NCBI RefSeq assembly: GCF_963678975.1
Contig: NC_089276.1
Coordinates: 2,191,445-2,255,444, forward strand
From: Dysidea avara
Taxonomy: Eukaryota; Porifera; Demospongiae; Dictyoceratida; Dysideidae
Length of the DNA: 64,000 nucleotides
Direction of reading: 5' to 3'
The position numbers were made by a program, and so were the translations under genes. Positions 47,278-60,539 of this stretch are shown here, in pieces (position 1 is the stretch's first letter; every line of letters starts with the position of its first letter). The notes below the pieces were generated by a model, which was not told the DNA's origin, searched no databases, and was given only the letters and a program-made list of their open reading frames with translations.

Positions 47278-48540
47278 CTTCAAATACCCTCAAGTGTTAG
47301 CATTATGTCCACACTATTGTTCAGTGCAACTTTTATAGGACAACTAGTGCATCACATGCAACTGTAATTAATTTATTCACGTGGCTTCTGTTTCCACACA
47401 AGACTAAACAATGCTGAAGTGTGGATTGGATAACTCTGATCTGCAGCTTCCAAAAATATGAAAACAGGAAGTATTGCCATGTACCTCTCTCAATAAGTCA
47501 CCCACAAAATTTAATAATTCATGCAGCCACCATAAATTATAGTACAAGCATGTATATAAATGTACATCCGTATGATTATTAATTATTGTAGATTCTTTGG
47601 GAAAAAAGGGAAAATAGTATGTGCTTTTAGCACATCTAATTATTACATTTATTCAATAGAGTGTTTATATGTAACTAACTATATAGAGTTGATGTTAGTA
47701 AAGAAGTAATCTTTGTGATCACTGGCTCAACAGTGTCATCAACTAACTGGAGAACATGTAGAGCTCTGAAGTTGTAATCAATGATTTAAGTGATGATCCT
47801 ACAGTGTTAGCTGAATTGAAAGCATTTAGGTCAAACATTATTGCTTGCACTACTAAACTAATTCAAGTTTGTTCTCTACCTGTCATGATCCAGTACAATA
47901 GTTACTTTGCTGTCGCCCTGTATCACATAATTATTACTTCTTCTTTGCAATCATTAATAGGATCTTTAATATATTATTTGACTAGGCCCACAAAAAAGGG
48001 TATGTGGGCACACAAAATTTGACAACTTTTTTCAAATTTTCATGCATCATAACTTTACAGTTATAGTTATGCTATGGCCATGCAATTTTTATCATGTATT
48101 GCACATTTAATTGGTGTTATAATACAAGTTACAGAATGCAGTTATTCCACGCCAATACTGAGATATACGCCTGTAATCTGATGGGATGTAGTTTGTGCTT
48201 ACATGCCCTATTTTTGCAGGCCTGTCACATATTACTCTGACTGTCACTAGTTTCTGATTGCATTACTAACTGTAGAAATTAAAAATTGGAAAACTATTAT
48301 GTACAGAGCAATTTACACTTTGAAGACATCTTGTTAAGGTGAAAACAAGACTCAAACACTATTGTGTAATGTTCCAGCACTCTCCTAAAACAATTTATAA
48401 ACATATATGTGTATTTTCAGATATACATCCAGACAGCTACCAGAAAACATACCATCCAGTACTCACACAGACACACACTACTACACAAAACACACAGTCA
48501 CAAGTTTATGACTTAACATCAATTAACCAATACAATACCT
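47278..48540. other. Receptor upstream region, no gene seen
   Basis: Should contain the minus-strand promoter of the FN3 receptor. No clear TATA box can be assigned. A Thr/His-rich frame near 48420-48540 is a simple-sequence artefact (ACACAC runs). Confidence 0.4.
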
Positions 48541-48850
48541 ACCATCACTGCTGGCTTGAATATCTGTCACACATTTAGCTGCTACATTACGACATGTTAC
48601 ATTGTAATCTTGTAACAGTTTCACTAGTAATGACCAAAACTCAGTGATCAGTGTACTATCATTATTACAGTAATGTAACAGTGCTCTCCAACTATGACCT
48701 AGAGCATTAGCCACCACCTGACATAGTGACTCAGGCTGTGAAGGACCATAGTTTCTTTTAAGCAATTCAATCAACCCTATACACACTGTTTAATAAGAAC
48801 ACGGTAAGAGTAACAAATGGACCACACTGGAACAATATATTATTTCAATA

Positions 48851-48950
48851 ATTAACACATAACAACAGCTATATTAATAGTTCATCATACAGTATGTACA
48901 CATACTGTATGATGAACTATTAATATACATAGCTGTTGCTATGTGTTAAT
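48851..48950. mobile_element. 100-bp perfect-type palindrome
   Basis: ATTAACACATAACAACAGCT ... is mirrored by AGCTGTTGCTATGTGTTAAT, centred on GTACACATAC near 48898. Small foldback MITE. Confidence 0.9.
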
Positions 48951-50540
48951 TATAGCTAAACATGCAGTAGCCAACAATATATCACTTCAAGCAAGGCCAT
49001 GAAACTATATAGGCTCCTTGAATATAAAGTTATTACAATGGTATTAATTTCAAAAAGTTCACTATAGATGATTATATGCAAGCATAGAAGTAGAGTGGCT
49101 CTTGAGAAAAGAGGAAGTCTATAGGTGACATTAAAACTAAAAGTGAAATAGCAATATAGAAAGTGTCTGGTGAACACCCATCTATTAATAAGGAATTTCA
49201 TATTTATTACAGCAAAACATAACATTTGTCGGCCACCATATGTTCCAAGCCATATTATCATACAACAACTATTAAGTCAGGTCCATCAATAGTAAAACAC
49301 ATTATCAGTTGGTCTATGATGGCTTCTGTTGGTCCTTTTAATGAATTCCAATTTGATATTAGTAGGCTTTCTACCTTGTTGAATGTCATTTACACACAAA
49401 AACACATTCCCACTTACCATTGTTAAACTTGCGACTTCCTTTATACAGTGAAAGAGTATATAGCTTGTTAACTTAATGCTGACTTCCTTTGAGTACATTT
49501 TAATGGTGTGGGATTAGTTTAGTTTAATTATGTTGTGAAGTAACTGCACAAAAATGAGCTAAAACCTGACCAGTATAGTGTCACACCACACTACAAATCA
49601 ATGTCATTTTTATTTCTACTATAAATCTAATGGCAATAACCCAATTACTTTTAATGGAGAAAAGTTTTCACAGTGGATTGCCACATTTACAAGTAGCTCA
49701 GTCATAAACCAGCATATATTACAAGCTTTATTGTGTACATCTAACCAGTATTAGCAGTTCTGGGTCATAGTTAAAAGTGATGGGACAAATGCTAGTAGAA
49801 GGTCAGTAGCTACTCAACATAGTCACAATACACTGATTGACTTCTACCAGTGTGTGTTGTAAACACATTAACACAAACTGAACTGATACATTAACTGGTA
49901 GCTGTATCTCTACTGTAATACTGTGTTGTTTATCAGTGTTAAGAGGAGGAAAAGAGCTTATCTCATCAAAATATGTTGCCAAGATCTGCAAGTACTCCCC
50001 TCTAGTAATTGGACATTAATGGCATTTGTATATATACTGCAACTATACCATTTCCAATCCAGCTAATGTTTAACAGTTTGTTTAGTGTAGCTAATACACT
50101 TTCCTAGTCTTTAGAAAATTACTCCATCACAATAAGATGTAGCATTAGTAGCAATTCATGAACGTGGTTGTATCGAGCATCTTTGTTTAATTGTTAAACC
50201 ACTGATTAGAATACAGCAAGTCCAAACATGTTCTCAATTCAGTTTGAGACAGCAGTGACAATAATGTCCTGGCTGCTACTTCCCTGATCTTCCATACTGA
50301 ACTTTTAGCATACCTGAGGGAGAAGAATTATAGCATGGTATGCATAAACTTAGTATAGTGCAGAAAAGCATTATCCATGCATGTAGCAGGTACATCATAT
50401 ACTTCCATAATTTTTACTATACCATACCTCAACACAAGTAGGATAAATGGTCTCAGGCTCGAATACTGGGATTACCACCATCATCTAAAGGTAGAGGGTA
50501 GAGTCTGGCCAGCAGTAGTAACATGGTGAAGGAAACTTGG

Positions 50541-50995
50541 TACAGTTGAACCTCTCTAATCCAACACCTGCGTAATCCAGAATCCTCTCTAATCCTACCA
50601 AAATGTCATTTACCAACACTTTTGTATAGAAAACAACCTCTGTAATCTGACACCTCTGTTCTCTGTAATCCGACACAAAATTTGATTCCCTAGACTTGGT
50701 TTTCGACCTTTGTAATATGACGAAGAATAATAGTGGCATTAAAAACAACCACAGAAAATAATTTTTAAGCAACCAAAGTATTTAATTGGTTAACAGTAAT
50801 AGAAAAAAAAGTTGTAATACTTGCAAATTCTAAAATTAATTCATGTTAAAAACATTGTGTGATCCGTTTACCTGTAATTTACTGCATAATCTGACATATT
50901 GGATTACAGAAGTGACTTGATAATCCAACAACCTCCTTAATCCAGCAAAATTTATGGCTCCCATTGAACATCGGATTAGAGAAGTTTGACTGTAC
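50541..50995. mobile_element. pogo/Tc1-like MITE in THADA copy B
   Basis: TIRs TACAGTTGAACCTCTCTAAT and GATTAGAGAAGTTTGACTGTA, TA at the edges. Internal repeats of TAATCCGACAC / TAATCCAGCA type. Non-autonomous. Its absence from copy A dates the insertion after the duplication. Confidence 0.8.
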
Positions 50996-51772
50996 ACAAT
51001 TGCCTAGATGCAATTTGCTCTCTTGATCATGAGCATGTTCATCTGGTAATTGTTTCACTTCGAACACCCTCAAAATTAAGGCACTAAACAGCAGCGTGGA
51101 GGAGTTCCCCACCTAAACACAATGTACTCCATATCACAGTTTAATAATAAGCTGTATCACTTACTGCTCACATGTGTGATGAATCATCAAACAGCTAGTG
51201 AAGCCAACTACTAGCTAAATATGGCATAAACTCCCTAAACAAAGCCCTGAGGATATTAAGAGCATGAACACAAGCTGTAGGCTGTTGTTATCAGGCTGAT
51301 GAGCTGTCAACTAAGGTGGTCATTATTACCTCAGGCACAATCAGTCATTGAAATCTGGTTCAGCTGATACCCTAAGGACACAAAAACTGTTCACACCATG
51401 AAAACTATTGCAAGGCAATATGCAAGGTCAAGCATAATTGGTTGTACTGCAGTAAAGGTGCACATTAAAGAGCATACACTTACTTGCAAGTAAAATGGTA
51501 CTCCAGCACTTCTCCTGATAACCCTGTAGTCTGCATATTGTGACTTGAATGAGTCTAACAACTGCTTGTTGGCTTAGTACCGTAGTGTTCAACTAATTAT
51601 ATGGCTGCTTGCATAATTGTGTTCAGTTTGAACTATGGAAACATGCTACTAACAGGTCTCCGTCCCTATAGATGTTTGTAATAGTGAATGCTTTAATGAC
51701 CTTGTGAGTTTGATGCATATGTAGACATCTTGATTCTAAGAATAATTGGGGTGATTATAAATCATCAACATG

Positions 51773-51889
<117 letters not shown>

Positions 51890-52189
51890 CAATCAAGTGT
51901 AATGGTGTTTTATTGAAATCTGTAGATTAATTGTCTAACTTTCTCGTCGGGACATTATTTTGTAACTTTAATGACAGTGCAATAACAAGTTTAGTAGATT
52001 ACAATAACCTGTTAAAGTCAAAAGGATTGATAACCTGATAACTTTACTATGGTAACTAACATTAATTAGTTTTATGATGCAGTCACAGTTTCAAGCTTTA
52101 AAAGTTTCAAAATTGGAAATTAGGCCTGAGTTAAAATTAATATGTTAAAAATTTTGCTCAAAATGCTTTCAGAGATTTCCCAAAATCTT

Positions 52190-52500
52190 CAGTGCTCCCC
52201 ATTATGCTTGCATTATGCTCCTAGGTTAACAGTATTTCTTAACATTTTGATCAGTGTGAATACTCTATTAGCATATTTCACTACAAAAAGACTGTTCTAT
52301 TAGAGAGTATTGATGTAAGGAGCTATGTGTAATGTATTTGGCAGTTTGCACTTTCCACTGACTGCTCTATTAGAGAGTATTGGTTTATTTCATGGAAATA
52401 TCCACCTATTATGCTAACATTATGCTGACATATAGCACTCCAGCTTATTATACTTTGCATTATGCTGGTATATTTTATGCAGGCCTCAAAGCTATGAAGG
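52190..52500. repeat. Dispersed repeat with ATTATGCT blocks, copy 1
   Basis: Matches 53540-53810 over about 280 bp: TATTTCACTACAAA, GCTATGTGTAATG, ATTTGGCAGTT, CCACTGACTGCTCTATTAG. Contains three copies of the CTCTATTAG motif. Confidence 0.75.
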
Positions 52501-53290
52501 TCACAGATTGTGAGTGGATGTGGAGGACTTAGACTTAGTTGAAAATAAAGATCAGTAGCTATACACCATTTTAATAATATGATTTCTTCTTTCTTATCAC
52601 CTTGAGAACAATCAGGTAGTGAGTGTATGCCTTTTTGATCACATGATATGACTTATGACATAAAACACATTTTTATTGGGGGGGGGGGGGGGGGGGGACT
52701 CTGCCCCTGCTTTTGAAAGTTGGGGGGCTTCAACCCACCCCATCCCCCACTGCATGCCCATACAGGTAGGACATTTGCACAAAACACACAACATGACACC
52801 ATCTAATGTACAGTATTTTACCTGATTGAGATAATTAATTTGATGTATGCAGTACATTTGATGGTACCTGTGATTGATGACACAGACTGAGTTTGCTGAA
52901 AAATAGAGATTATTATGCATTATGCTCAAAACTAGCACACATCTATAGTAGGACTAAGCTGCATGGCCCCTAAATTTATGAACTCACTGTAGGGGTTGGA
53001 GCCCCCCTCTGATTTCAGTTTGCAAAAAAAATCTAAATACTCTAATAGGACAGTCAATTGTTTTAATAAATTAAAACAATCAGTAAGTAAAGTTGCCCTA
53101 AGAATAATTGATCTCAGCTCAGAAGGGTAAAAATTAAAAATTTTCCTATGCGGACAGACAATGCAGACCTTCTTCCCCTAGAGAAATTATGCTCTCTGTG
53201 CATGCATACTGTGCTTTGCCCTCTGCTACACCTAGCTTGGAAAAGAACCCTTATCTGAAAAATCTTGCTATAATACGCCTATGAAACTAT
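52501..53290. other. Intergenic with poly-G tract
   Basis: A pure G run of about 19 at 52679-52697 followed by C/G-rich element-like sequence. An inverted copy of the motif (ACTCTAATAGGACAGTCA) lies at 53039. No gene. Confidence 0.5.
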
Positions 53291-53296
53291 TAGGTG

Positions 53297-53452
53297 ATAA
53301 AGAATCTACTGGACTGGACAATGACTAGTCATGTAATGGGGACTGGGTCACAGTCTGATCAACACACTACCACACTGGATGACTACACACAGCCAAGCAT
53401 TATGTCCCAACAACCAGCTCCAGACATGGATAACATACAAAACACCATTGGT
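53297..53452 (+). CDS. Possible orphan exon, unknown
   Basis: Open frame with acceptor-like CTATTAG before it and donor-like TTG/GTAGGT after it. The peptide is polar and low in complexity (SDQHTTTLDDYTQPSIMSQQ). No partner exon was found on the + strand within the window. It could be a fragment left by duplication or a chance ORF. Confidence 0.2.
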
Positions 53453-53539
53453 AGGTCTGAACTTCTGATGATGAGTAGGCCTGAGTCAAATGTGCTCAAA
53501 AATTTGCCCAAAATACTTTCAGGAATTTCCCAAAATTTT

Positions 53540-53810
53540 CACCTATTATGCTCTTCAGTGTTCCCATTATGCTTGTAATACACTTTTAGGTTAATAATAT
53601 TTCTTAGAACTGTTGAATGCTCTTTTAGAGTATTTCACTACAAAGTGACTGTTTTATTAGCTATGTGTAATGCATTTGGCAGTTCCCCTTCCACTGACTG
53701 CTCTATTAGGGAGTATTGATCTATTTTCATGGAATTAAGACTCAGTTTGAAATATCCACCTCAGCACTCCAGCCTATTATGCTTTTTATTATTTGATGCA
53801 GGTCTAATGA
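53540..53810. repeat. Dispersed repeat with ATTATGCT blocks, copy 2
   Basis: Direct-orientation partner of 52190-52500, with indels. Confidence 0.75.
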
Positions 53811-54840
53811 TGAGATTAAACAATTTGAAGATGATAGGATTCCTTGAACTTCATGATTTGCTGTATACTATGGTTAATGTGAACCATTCTTCTAACCATC
53901 ACTAGTGTGGTATTCTGACCTGCAATGATGTATAGTGATTTGAGTGAAACTTCTTAAAAATAATAATGCATCCTGCATAATATGTGCAAAAGGGAGTCTT
54001 ATAGCCTATCCAATTGCATGCAGCTGGCAGCTCATATCTTGACCTTGTAAATAAGGTACCAGCTTGAAATTTGGTCACGCTGTACTCCTAACACACTGCT
54101 ATTATTTCGTGTAATATCAGGTGATAGGTCAAAGCCATGAAGAATGTGACTATATTATAATCAAACTTGGAAATTTGGAAAGGCTATATTATATAAGACC
54201 CCTTTTCACAGAACTGGTCACATATAATGAAGACTAAGTGACTCCATGTTTGAAGAAAGAAGTATAGTAAAGAAACAATGCAAATTTTTTTTGTGAGATT
54301 TGGTCCAATCATATTGCAAATTTTATTAGCTTCAGCAATTACTGTTTGGAATCTTATACTAACACACTAACACACAAAATTGGTAGTCTGTGAATATTTA
54401 TTGCAAATGAGCCTCTGCTCTCACTAAAATTAATAATGCTCCAGTCTCCATGAGTGGTTCTAAACAACATTATAAAAACATTATTTTACAGCACATATAT
54501 ACACATTACTAAAGAATTCATTGTGCCCTCACAACAAATTTAAGCAGCCTATACATGTACAGACATTATCCATGTAGCCAAATGTTTGTATCTGATGGTA
54601 CAATAGTTATATCCCTGGCATGACATACTAAACAAAATCAAACTATAATAAAAACTGAACCCATTCTCAAGCATACGGGTGGTAGTTAGCTGTACAGTAT
54701 CATTATTCTCAATTAATACTACAGTGTATAGAAGGACCTTCCTTGGTTAATACTGTAGCTATCTCATATCAATATCAAAACAATACTATTGTCCACTATA
54801 CATAGTTTACAAGTGTATAAATTTATGACCTACATCAATT
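53811..54840. other. Intergenic, no gene seen
   Basis: AT-rich, no conserved frame. Probably derived from the duplicated receptor 3' flank but too diverged to align by eye. Confidence 0.4.
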
Positions 54841-54859
54841 ACATGAATTATAAACTTTT

Positions 54860-56406
54860 TTCATTGACTGTCATTTTCTTCATAATATTATGTGACATGA
54901 TCAGTTTCTCCATAGTTAGTGTTGTCAGTTGAGTTATAGGTAGGGTTATCCATTAGTATAGTGTTAGTCTAATATCTCCACCATAGGCTGGATTAACTGT
55001 TACGTTCTTAATATCTTGTAGTTGTGTACTGTGATCAGTGTTGATCTCATCATAACTTGTATCAGATGTCATCCTGTGCTTAGTTGAGTTGTACATGAAA
55101 GTGATTTGTTGACTCCATTTGTCATTGTTTGTTCATTATGTAATTCAATTCCTGTAAAGTAACACATACATTTGACGTGCAGTTATGTAATATTACGTTA
55201 ACCCCCCCAGAACACCTTTGCTGTACAAAGGCACATCCAAGAAACTACAAGTACCTGTAACCCAATGTAAAAACAGCTCAACTGTAGAAAATGACTTCAT
55301 GAAAGTACAAAATAACTAGTAATTTAAACAGCTGCATAATATCTGGAGCACCCAAAACTCAATGTTAATACAACTAACTAAGTTTTAATCCAAAACAGGT
55401 GCACCCATCAATTCGAAAGTAACTGGCAACTGAATCAGCTGATATCTGAAGCAGCCAACAATGTATGTTGATACAACTGATTGCAATTAGCAAAGTTTTA
55501 ACATTGAACCTTTAATCATTCGGCTGTGTTTACATTCACTCTTGCTGCATCCTAAATTAATTTCTTTTAACTCTAGTTGGCTGGTAATTTGGCTGCCTTT
55601 TTCAATAGTCATGCAGTGTAGAGGCCCACATGAATTGGTAATGGAATTACGTATGGTCCTTAGCATTACTAAAAATATATATATAAATTTAAAGAAATGG
55701 ATTCTTCTATGTATCCACCATGGACGATTGTTGTGGTTGTTTGATAAATTAATGCAGGGATTGTCAGTTGCAAATTGGTGATCGCCACATGTCATCATTT
55801 CATGACACTGATTTCTTTGTAATGGTTTTGTTTTTCTTTACACGAAAATCACACCATTGTAAAGTACAAACACAGTAGAATTCAATTACATACATCGAAC
55901 CTTATCTAATCTCCTCTATAATCATTGGCTCACTTGAAACACTTCCAAACATTGTAAAGTGAAACATTGCAAAGTGCATTGCACAATATATATCAATCAG
56001 TTCATGTGAGCTTGTTTGATCACCTGATCTTTATGCTTAGAAGTTTTGATACTTAACAGCAATATTTTTGTGAAAGACATAGCTATATTCATGTAAACAA
56101 TTTTTTTACAATGTAATATTATTACATAATTGTGAAAAAATTCAGGAAAACAATACGGTAGACAACATAGACGTAGTCAATACAACCAAATAGCTATGAT
56201 GATTTAAATGTAAATCTCCATCAACTAATTAGCTATATAGAACAGTATGTTGATACACCTAACCTTGTTTTATTTCTTCTTTGAACAATCAGATCACAAT
56301 CAATGTGATAAAACTAATCAAAACTACAACTAACAGTACACCGAAAAAGATTTCTTGCGCTGTGTTGTCCTTATCATTAGATTCTTCATTTTCGGCAACA
56401 GAAGCT
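54860..56406 (-). pseudogene. Decayed copy of the last two FN3-receptor exons
   Basis: 54870-55155 matches the tail exon 43715-44009 (AATCCAGCCTATGGTGGA, ATGGATAACCCTACCTATAA), with a TGA after CTAAGCACAGGA and other shifts. 56272-56406 matches the transmembrane exon (AAGGACAACACAG, GGTGTACTGTTAGTT) but has a deletion and TGA inside the helix. Spacing between the two exons has grown to about 1.1 kb. No copies of the FN3 exons remain. Confidence 0.85.
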
Positions 56407-56426
56407 AAAGAATTATATAATAATTA

Positions 56427-57554
56427 GGCCACACCAAGTCAAACCTTAGTTTCTGGTCACCCGCCCGCATGGCAAACCTGAAACCCTAGTTTATGAGGAC
56501 TATTATTATAATATTACAGGTGCTTAAGTGCACGTGACCCAGCAAGACACTTATTTTTTACTGCAAAAGATCGATATACTCTAATAGAGCATTCAGGGAT
56601 TCCAATAGAGCAGTCACACTACTCTTAACTCTAATATTAGGTATATATGCCAAACTAATAAAATGTTTCTAACTATAGCTAGTTTTGTCCTTGATTAAAT
56701 AGCTGTTCAGATTATAACTGTTACTATTGCTTCTGTAACCAAAGTAATTTCAGTAGCATTAACTACTTGTCCATGCAGATGGGCCATAGCTTTAACTTTA
56801 TAATTCAAATGTACTCCTCTAATGATTAGTCTAGTAACTTCAAATTCCTTATCACTGAACACTACAGGGGTATGGAAAGCCGGCAACATTCAGTGAGCTA
56901 AAACTTAAACTTTTCCATAACTAAAATTAGATTGGCAAGTAGAAACCCTTATAGTTTAAACATTCCCAGATGATCACTAAAAAACACTAGTCTGGAGCAC
57001 TCAATGACTCAAAACTTTGACAGATACTTTTCTCAAGGTTACTGAATAGAAGGCTGGAAACACATAGCTAGTGGGCTAAGACTTCACATTTGAATGAAGA
57101 ATTTCTGATGTGAAAATAGAAATTAAATTTCATTGTGTATCATGATCATTTGAACAACTTAGCTATAAGTCATAGTAATACTTTCCTGACATAGCTAATG
57201 AGACATTTATTTCACTTGGAAAGCATAAGTAGCTACATGAGCAAAACATTTCCTATAGTATATTCTAAATAAATAAATAAATATACTTAAATGCTATACA
57301 TCAGTGTATAACTAGCCATGATCCATCAACAACTTTCCTAGTGCATTTTTGGCCGAAGCACAACTACTTATGTTGTTGGTTAAGTTTGACTAAAACCAAA
57401 ATCAACATGAATTTGCTAAATTGAGCAAATAATAATACCATACAGTATATTGTCACAGTAGAGTCTATAGTCCTGAAGTCCTGATCATCCGCCCGCCCGC
57501 ATCCATTTGTAGGCTTGGGAGTGACCAGAAACTAAGGTATGACTTGGAGTGGCC
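56427..57554. mobile_element. PIF/Harbinger-like element, GGCCACxCCAAGT ends
   Basis: GGCCACACCAAGTCAAACCT and, mirrored, AGGTATGACTTGGAGTGGCC with TTA on both outer sides. CCGCCCGC blocks occur just inside each end. About 1.13 kb without a recognisable transposase. Third member of the family seen at 16698 and 25496. Confidence 0.7.
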
Positions 57555-57881
57555 TTATCTTAAATATACATGTAGTATAGCATACAGTACCAGGGGCGTA
57601 GGGAGGGGGGGTTCCGGGGGGGTTCAGGAGCCCTCCTGTAAAATTTAGACTTCTGCAAGCAGGATCCTAACACACCATTTAGCGGAGTTCATACTAGTGA
57701 AGAATATTGGATGCTGTGACCTTTAGTATTAAACAAATTAAAATCGCCACAAACACGTTTCTATTAAAGAAAAATTGATGACAGTGTATTGCTGCAATTA
57801 CCTCTCACTTTGGGTTAAAAGATGATATTACGCTGAGATAACAGCGCCTTCACTTCCCTTCATGTAAACTGTTCTTAATCG

Positions 57882-58280
57882 CAGAGATAGTGGCGACCTC
57901 TGATATCTTTAGTACACAACCTCTCTCTGCTTCTCTGTGATAGTGGCGACCTCGAATATCTTTAGTACACAACCTCTCTCTGCTTCTCTGTGATAGTGGC
58001 GACCTCGAATATCTTTAGTACACAACGTCTTCGTGTTCGCTGATACAGTGGCAACCTCGGATATCTTTAGTATACAACCTCTCCGTGTTCGCTGAGATAG
58101 TGGCGACCTCGAATATCTTTAGTACACAACGTCTTCGTGTTCGCTGATACAGTGGCAACCTCGGATATCTTTACTATACAACCTCTCCTTGTTCGCTAAG
58201 ATAGTGGCGACCTCGAATATCTTTAGTACACAACATCTTCGTGTTCGCTGAGATAGTGGCGACCTCGGATATCTTTATTA
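57882..58280. repeat. 52-bp tandem array, eight copies
   Basis: Units with core GATAGTGGCGACCTCGAATA then TCTTTAGTACACAAC and a variable part ending GTTCGCTGA or TTCTCTGTGA. Two subtypes alternate in places, suggesting higher-order expansion. It directly abuts the inverted repeat starting at 58287. Confidence 0.95.
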
Positions 58281-58286
58281 TATACT

Positions 58287-59838
58287 AGAGCAGCTCATGT
58301 ATTTTCGACCCCCATGAGTTTTTGGACGCGATATTTCCTAGAAGAACAATGAGAGCCGATCATTTATGGCACTATTATGAAGACCTATCACTATAACCTC
58401 CATGCATAAAATTTAAAAGGATTTGGTTATATCGTGTGGCTGCAGTGACCTTCGAAAGCCATTGTCCAAAAAAACGGATGCTCGGACAAAGTAACGTTCT
58501 TTCGGACTCCTCCATCTCTACCCTTCCCATGCAACTTATATGCTATTGTGTGGTAGCGATTGGTAGAGCTATCCTTGAACTATCCCGTGATATAAGCAGA
58601 CTAGATTTTTATCAGCTACAGTTGCAGCTATCGCCTTTTCCCCAGACGTGGTAACTTGACGAATCGTCGGACACAAAATTGCAATTATAATTCCGGACAC
58701 AGCAACTTATTGCAATTGCTTTGGCATTTTTTGAGTTTAAGTATAGTACTAGCTAAGAAACATTTGAAAACAGCTATTTAGGCACCTGTGTAGAGTGATT
58801 TTTAATCAATTCGAGATGGAAATAGTAGCTACCTCATATAGCTACAATACATTAGGTCTAGAATAGCTACATAAAATTGCTCAAACTTAATAATTTTATA
58901 TATTTGAACTTACTTGAGACAAAGGAGGTAAGAAATAAACCACAAAAATATACAGGAGGTCGCCACTGCTTTATAGCTTTAGTGACTGTTCTATTAGAGT
59001 ATATTAAATGCTATATTAATTAAACTTCATTAATTGCATCAATAGTATAATTTTATGTATATGCAGACTATCTAAGGGTGCATTAGTGCGAAAACCAGTT
59101 TAAAAACTGCGTTAAATTAATATACTCAAATAGAACAGTCACTAAGGCGATAAAGCAGTGGCGACCTCCTGTGCATTGTTGTGGTTTATTTCTTACCTCC
59201 CTTGTCTCAAGTAAGTTCAAATATATAAAATATTTTAAGTTTGAGCAATTTTATGTAGCTATTCTAGGCCTAATGTATTGTAGCTATATGTGGTAGCTAC
59301 TATTTCCATCTCGAATTGCTAAAAAATCACTCTACACAGGTGCCTAAATAGCTGTTTTCAAATGTTTCTTAGCTAGTACTATACTTAAACTCAAAAACTG
59401 CCAAAGTAATTGCAATAAGTTGCTGTGTCCGGAATTATAATTGCAATTTTGTGTCCGACGATTCGTCAAGTTACCACGTCTGGGGAAAGGGCGATAGCTG
59501 CAACTGTAGCTGATAAAAATCTAATCTGCTTATATCACGGGATAGTTCAAGGATAGCTCTACCAATCGCTACCACACAATAGCATATAAGTTGCATGGGA
59601 AGGGTAGAGATGGAGGAGTCCGAAAGAACGTTACTTTGTCCGAGCATCCATTTTTTTGGACAGTGGCTTTCGAAGGTCACTGCAGCCACACGATATAACC
59701 AAATCCTTTCACATTTTATGCATGGAGGTTATAGTGATAGGTCTTCATAATAGTTCCATAAATGATCGGCTCTCATTGCTCTTCTAGGAAATATCGCGTC
59801 CAAAAACTCATGGGGGTCGAAAATACATGAGCTGCTCT
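58287..59838. mobile_element. 1.55-kb inverted repeat (foldback element)
   Basis: Arms 58287-59008 and 59117-59838 are highly similar reverse complements of about 722 nt each, separated by a 108-nt spacer. Outer ends AGAGCAGCTCATGTATTTTC. The inner ends carry AGTGGCGACCTC, also the core of the adjoining array, and the TGACTGTTCTATTAGAGTAT motif. A 72-codon frame occurs identically in both arms but has no ATG and no family likeness. Transcription across it would give a very long hairpin RNA. Confidence 0.95.
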
Positions 59839-60104
59839 AATCAAATGCACTGAAATCGCTGAGATTACTGCCACTGCTTTCTCCCGCCCACACAAAATGT
59901 ACAGAATGGTGTACTTTTATTTTTTACTATACAGGACTGTACAGATCAATAAACAAAATTTAAGAGCTTAAATGATTAAATTACAGAACTGAAGGTCTAC
60001 CAGTGTCTTGCACTGGTAGCCATAATTAATACTTACAAATTACAATAAGCTATATAACTACAAATAATAATTACAATGGGTAGCTATAGAGAGTATAACT
60101 TAAA

Positions 60105-60320
60105 GAATAAAATAGTTTGTAGGAGCTGGAACGTTTAAACATTTGGAACAGGGGCAACGGAAATAAAAAGTACATAGATTATTACTGTCAAAATTGCTAA
60201 CAAAATGATTCCAAAAATCATTCTCAAGTTGAATTTGAATTTGATAGTTTGGGGGTTTGGGATAGGTCAATTAATGGTAAGCTGTTCCACAATCTGGGTA
60301 TATGGTACAAGTAGGAATTC
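60105..60320 (-). pseudogene. LINE ORF2 C-terminal fragment
   Basis: The minus strand reads YLYHIPRLWNSLPLIDLSQ, then after a frameshift FWNHFVSNFDSNN and FYFRCPCSKC. This is the characteristic 3' end of a non-LTR ORF2 with its CxC-type terminus. Same family as 7085-8075; 5'-truncated. Confidence 0.75.
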
Positions 60321-60539
60321 ATTACTTATAGTATACATATAGCTTAAATAATGGTAGGCATGATATATACTGCTTATCCCAAAGGGATGGGGCAATGCAT
60401 TGATAGTTCATCAATGATTATTATGATGACAATTTTGTACAGCTTAATCAATAAACTAATATTCATATGGTTCTACATGGGGTACTCAGAGGTAATAAGT
60501 CACTCTCCAGAGTTCCTATACAGAAATTGACAAGGAGGA

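Larger units (their letters stand above)
48549..51572 (-). pseudogene. THADA/TRM732-like gene fragment, copy B
   Basis: Minus-strand exon-like pieces in THADA order. First QLLDSFKSQYADYRVIRRSA and GVPFYLQ (51572-51484, donor GTAAGT), then a remnant EPDFND ending in TGA (about 51385-51345). Next VHALNILRALFRE (about 51275-51230), SSTLLFSALILRVFEVKQL (about 51105-51045), SVWKIREVAARTLLSLLSQ (about 50310-50230) and LQILATYFDE (about 49990). The last is the intact exon FWSLLVKLLQDYNVTCRNVA (48775-48549, acceptor TATAG, donor GTAGGT). THADA/Trm732 proteins support tRNA wobble-region methylation. The N-terminal half is missing, one exon is frameshifted and a pogo-like MITE sits beside another, so it is probably a dead copy. 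A rearranged live gene cannot be excluded. Confidence 0.55.

Noticed and set aside
48339..48578. Thr-rich frame with ACACAC runs
   Set aside because: Low-complexity sequence, no conserved neighbours; overlaps the THADA-like exon on the opposite strand.
56707..56889. Minus-strand 60-codon frame as a lost FN3 exon
   Set aside because: It lies inside the Harbinger-like element and lacks FN3 hallmark residues (Trp, GxGP).
58436..58654. 72-codon frame duplicated in both hairpin arms
   Set aside because: No ATG (starts with GTG), no family likeness; its duplication follows from the inverted repeat.
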